Assembly (NCBI GenBank): GCA_963734625.1
Contig: CAVTHW010000017.1
Span: 1-63,495, forward strand
DNA length: 63,495 bases
Direction: 5' to 3'
DNA from: CAVTHW01 sp963734625
GTDB taxonomy: Bacteria; Acidobacteriota; Terriglobia; Bryobacterales; Bryobacteraceae
A program made the translations under genes and the position numbers. The notes beneath the pieces are model-generated. The model worked only from the letters and a program-made list of their open reading frames with translations. It had not been told where the DNA came from and made no database searches. Shown here piece by piece: positions 61,002 to 63,495 of this stretch. Position 1 is the stretch's first letter; every line of letters begins with the position of its first letter.

Positions 61002-62157
61002 GCACCTCGCTGTCGCCCAGGTTCAGCTCGAAGACGCCCTCCACCATCACCGCCAGGACCACGGCCACGCATCCCTGCAGCAGGGCCTTGGCTTCGCCCG
61101 GCCCGGGAGGCAGTTTCCGGATCGCGCTCAGGAAGTCGAAGAGCACTTTCACCAGCAGCCACACCAGCATCAGCATGGTAGGCACGCCGCGCTCGGCCGC
61201 GTAGTGCACGTAGATGTTGTGGAGGTGTCCGTACCAGCCCAAGGGCAGGGGCCGCGGGATGTCCGGCGGGACGTAGCGGTCAAACTGCGGCTTGACTTGC
61301 TCGGGCCCGACTCCGAACCAGGGATGGGCCTTGATCATCTCCCAGCCGGTTCGCCAGCACACGATCCGGAACTGGTTCGAGTCGACGTCGCCGCGGGGCT
61401 GGAACACGCTCACCAACCGGCCGCGTACCCACCCCGGTGAAAACCATATGCCCACCACCAGCACCACGGGCAGCGCCAGCAGCAGCCATTTGCGCCGGCG
61501 CCAAACGAGGTACACTCCGCCCGCCCCGGTTGCCAGCCAGACGCTCCGGGTCAAAGTCAGCACAATGGCCGCCGCCAGGATGAAGGCCGAGATCGCACCG
61601 AGCCACCTCGGCTTCCGGCGGGCGAATGGCGAGAAAAGCAGGAAGGCCGCCAGCAGCAGAAACACAATCATCAGTTGCCCGCTGAAGGTCATCCAGTTGC
61701 TCGAGAAGCCGGAGATGCGCTGTCCCACGTAGTTCTCGTAGAATTTCAGTCCCGCATATTGCGCGTCGCTGTACTTTTGGCCGAACTGCACCAAGCCGCG
61801 GGCAGCCGTGATCGTGGCCGCACCCGCCCAGCAAAGGAACAGGTTCCGCACGTGCGCCAACTCCCGGAAAGTCGAATACACCACCAGGAGCAGGAAAAAG
61901 ACTATGAACTTCCGCATCTGAGGCCGGCCCGAGGTGGGGTCTCCCGACACGATCGCGGAGACCACGGTTCCGGCTATGAACAGCCCGAGCGGCAGCCAGA
62001 TTGGCGGCAACCGCAGCTTAAGGTCCGAAAACAGAAGTGCGATCAGGGCGGCGCCGAGCAGAATCTGCCCGACCGCGATCGAGAAAACGACCGCTACCGC
62101 CGAGCCGCCGGCCAGCCAAAACGCGGCTCGCGACATGTAGGATTCCGAGGAACTCAT
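60922..62157 (-). CDS. O-antigen ligase/polymerase-like membrane protein (Wzy/WaaL family)
   Basis: The protein has 411 residues and about 11 membrane segments. The large periplasmic loop contains FRIVCWRTGWEMIKAHPWFG-VGPEQVKPQ and HLHNIYVHYAAERGV, the H-x-x-N-I-Y-V-type motif typical of O-antigen ligases (Wzy_C). It probably joins or polymerises a surface polysaccharide; no other glycan genes are near. The ATG at 62157 gives a sensible first helix; the longer frame to 62349 runs opposite ssb. It is divergent from ssb, with 82 bases between starts. Confidence 0.87.
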   Translation of the reverse strand: MSSSESYMSRAAFWLAGGSAVAVVFSIAVGQILLGAALIALLFSDLKLRLPPIWLPLGLFIAGTVVSAIVSGDPTSGRPQMRKFIVFFLLLVVYSTFRELAHVRNLFLCWAGAATITAARGLVQFGQKYSDAQYAGLKFYENYVGQRISGFSSNWMTFSGQLMIVFLLLAAFLLFSPFARRKPRWLGAISAFILAAAIVLTLTRSVWLATGAGGVYLVWRRRKWLLLALPVVLVVGIWFSPGWVRGRLVSVFQPRGDVDSNQFRIVCWRTGWEMIKAHPWFGVGPEQVKPQFDRYVPPDIPRPLPLGWYGHLHNIYVHYAAERGVPTMLMLVWLLVKVLFDFLSAIRKLPPGPGEAKALLQGCVAVVLAVMVEGVFELNLGDSEVLMMFLTVVACGYAARDRALEASLPAA

Positions 62158-62239
62158 GGGCTGCTTGCCACCGATGGGTGAAACATTCCAAGTATGACAA
62201 ACGGCGCGGGAGCCTGGGGTGTGATAAGTTCTTGGAAGT

Positions 62240-62713
62240 ATGGCAAGCCGAAGCGTCAACAAAGTCATTCTCTTGGGACACCTGGGCCGGGACGCCGAAA
62301 CCCGGTTCACCACAGGCGGCGCCGCCCGCACTACATTCTCAGTAGCCACCAGCCGGAGGTGGAAGGATCAGCAGACCGGCGAGTGGAAAGAGGAGACCGA
62401 CTGGCACAACGTCGTTCTCTGGCGCCAGGAAAACGTGGCCAATTACCTGACCAAGGGCAAGCAGGTCTACATCGAGGGCCGCATACAGACTCGCACCTAC
62501 GACGATAAGGACGGCAAGAAGGTCTACACCACGGAGGTGGTGGCCGACGACGTGATCCTGCTCGGCGGCCGCGGGGCTGAAGGCGCCGCGCCGGAGGAGT
62601 CGCAATCGCGCCCGGTCTCGAGTCCGCGCAATGCCCCGCATCCGGCCGCCGCGCCGGCTTCGGAAGGACCGGCCTCGGACCTCGGCGTTACCGACGACGA
62701 CGTTCCGTTTTAA
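62240..62713 (+). CDS. ssb: Single-stranded DNA-binding protein
   Basis: The protein has 157 residues. An OB fold spans about 1-110 (NKVILLGHLGRDAETRF, FSVATSRRWKD, DWHNVVLWRQ, KGKQVYIEGRIQ). A disordered Pro/Ala linker and the acidic tip DDDVPF follow, which recruits repair and replication proteins. It is complete and of normal length. It may serve the chromosome; it lies outside the mobile elements. Confidence 0.97.
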   Translation: MASRSVNKVILLGHLGRDAETRFTTGGAARTTFSVATSRRWKDQQTGEWKEETDWHNVVLWRQENVANYLTKGKQVYIEGRIQTRTYDDKDGKKVYTTEVVADDVILLGGRGAEGAAPEESQSRPVSSPRNAPHPAAAPASEGPASDLGVTDDDVPF

Positions 62714-62717
62714 CCGG

Positions 62718-63032
62718 TCAGCCCAACTGCTCGAGCGCCGTCTGGAGCTCGTCGCGGGCGTGGGAGTTGCCTGATCGGGCGGCGGCCTCTATCCCGCGCC
62801 GGTACATGGCACGGGCATCGTCAAGCCGTCCGAGCTTCTCCAGCGTCTGGCCGGCATGAAAACCGGCGTAAGCGTGGTCCGGGGTCGCCGTTAGCAGGGT
62901 TTCGAACTGTGCCACGGCCTCCTCGAACCTGCCGGTCTGGATGTACTCCATCGCCAGCCCGTAGCGCGCGAGGCTGTCGCTGGGATTGTGCGCAAGAATC
63001 TCAGTCAGGGCTTCCATTCGGCCGGTTGGCAT
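62718..63032 (-). CDS. Tetratricopeptide repeat protein
   Basis: The protein has 104 residues holding about two and a half TPR units (NPSDSLARYGLAMEYIQTGR, TPDHAYAGFHAGQTLEKLGR). It is a small cytoplasmic interaction module. GAGGAGG lies 6 bases before the ATG at 63032; the frame is open upstream, but that part lies antisense to the thioesterase gene. It is convergent with ssb, with 4 bases between stops. Confidence 0.82.
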   Translation of the reverse strand: MPTGRMEALTEILAHNPSDSLARYGLAMEYIQTGRFEEAVAQFETLLTATPDHAYAGFHAGQTLEKLGRLDDARAMYRRGIEAAARSGNSHARDELQTALEQLG

Positions 63033-63065
63033 TGCGGTCCTCCTCTCCATGATAAGATACCGGCC

Positions 63066-63495
63066 ATGGATGGCCGACCCGTACGCGAATCGATCTCGGA
63101 ATACGCCGAACTGGCGCTGCCCAACGACACCAATGCCCTGGGCACGCTGTTGGGCGGGAAAGTGATGCACCTGGCGGACCTGGCGGCAGCCATGGCCGCC
63201 ATGCGTCACGCCCGTTCGACGGTGGTGACCGCGTCAATCGACAGCATGACTTTCTTGCACCCGATCCGTGTCGGCCAGCTCGCGATCGCGCGCTCTTCGG
63301 TCAACCGGGTCTTCAACACCTCCATGGAAGTGGGCGTGAAAATCCTGGTGGAGGATCTCGTCACCGGAGAGACGCGCCACACTTCTTCGGCCTACCTGAC
63401 TTTCGTGGCGATTGATGCCCACGGCGGCCGTGTGCCGGTGCGCCCGGTGATCCCGGAGAGTGATGAAGAGAAGCGCCGTTATGAGGAAGCCGGGG
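63066..63495 (+). CDS. Acyl-CoA thioesterase, hotdog fold (partial)
   Basis: The first 143 codons are in the window and the end is cut off. The sequence ALPNDTNALGTLLGGKVMHL is the characteristic opening of YciA/BFIT-type acyl-CoA thioesterases (N-D-T-N-x-x-G-x-x-x-G-G). DSMTFLHPI and TGETRHTSSAYLTF follow as in the family. It hydrolyses fatty acyl-CoA to free acid and CoA. The ATG at 63066 is 33 bases from the divergent TPR start, with GATAAG in between; no strong ribosome site is visible. Confidence 0.9.
   Translation, partial: MDGRPVRESISEYAELALPNDTNALGTLLGGKVMHLADLAAAMAAMRHARSTVVTASIDSMTFLHPIRVGQLAIARSSVNRVFNTSMEVGVKILVEDLVTGETRHTSSAYLTFVAIDAHGGRVPVRPVIPESDEEKRRYEEAG

Overview
The window looks like chromosomal DNA of a high-GC acidobacterium of the Bryobacter/Solibacter type. 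This is an inference from gene content, not from a marker gene. It carries an M13 peptidase, a DUF3303 protein, several secreted carboxypeptidase-regulatory-like (TTR-like beta-sandwich) proteins, a BlaI/BlaR1 pair with such domains fused to the receptor, the remains of an acidobacterial-style FtsX/MacB permease, and GH95 and PHP secreted enzymes. Coding density is high. Many genes overlap by ATGA or TGATG junctions.

Layout. 1-6.4 kb: an M13 metallopeptidase, then a sulfane-sulfur relay operon (rhodanese/MBL fusion, TusA, DsrE-like) convergent with a covalent-flavin BBE-type oxidase. Their junction is duplicated and holds the 3' end of a dead group II intron. 6.5-9.4 kb: small unknown genes, including a Gly/Ser/Tyr-rich secreted protein behind a near-consensus sigma-54 promoter and ahead of a hairpin terminator. 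9.6-13 kb: vitamin B6 cluster pdxR(frameshifted)-pdxS-pdxT with arsC at its end. 13.3-20.4 kb: a DUF885 protein, a NarL/NarX-type two-component system, a secreted HhH protein, and a lysyl-PG synthase/AcvB-like hydrolase pair. 20.7-28.1 kb: a seven-gene operon joining PspA, two coiled-coil proteins, an ABC importer whose binding protein carries an OmpA domain, and a AAA+ ATPase with one in-frame TAG. 28.3-35.6 kb: a GAF-GAF-PP2C phosphatase overlapping lysA, a PHP-domain protein and a GH95 glycosidase.

35.6-59.6 kb is foreign DNA inserted at a tRNA-Ala(GGC) gene. Three copies of the tRNA 3' half (35635, 37688, 59545) divide it into two adjacent elements. Element A (2.05 kb) holds a HigBA-like toxin-antitoxin pair and an HNH enzyme resembling phosphorothioate-DNA-dependent type IV restriction enzymes, with no integrase. 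Element B (about 22 kb) holds an AbiE-type system, decayed permease and BlaR1 genes, tandem TTR-like proteins, an IS66-like remnant, ArdC, a MobF relaxase, a coupling protein, an RHH accessory protein and a tyrosine integrase beside the tRNA. It has no mating-pair-formation genes, so it looks like an integrative mobilizable element. Short direct repeats lie just inside both ends, as expected for integrase arm sites.

59.7-63.5 kb returns to core genes: an HD-domain protein, an RluB/RsuA pseudouridine synthase, an O-antigen-ligase-like protein, ssb, a TPR protein and a partial hotdog thioesterase.

The best candidate for an undescribed system is the PspA/OmpA-ABC/AAA+ operon. The tandem tRNA-Ala elements are the second. 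All functional names rest on reading motifs by eye; no database search was run.
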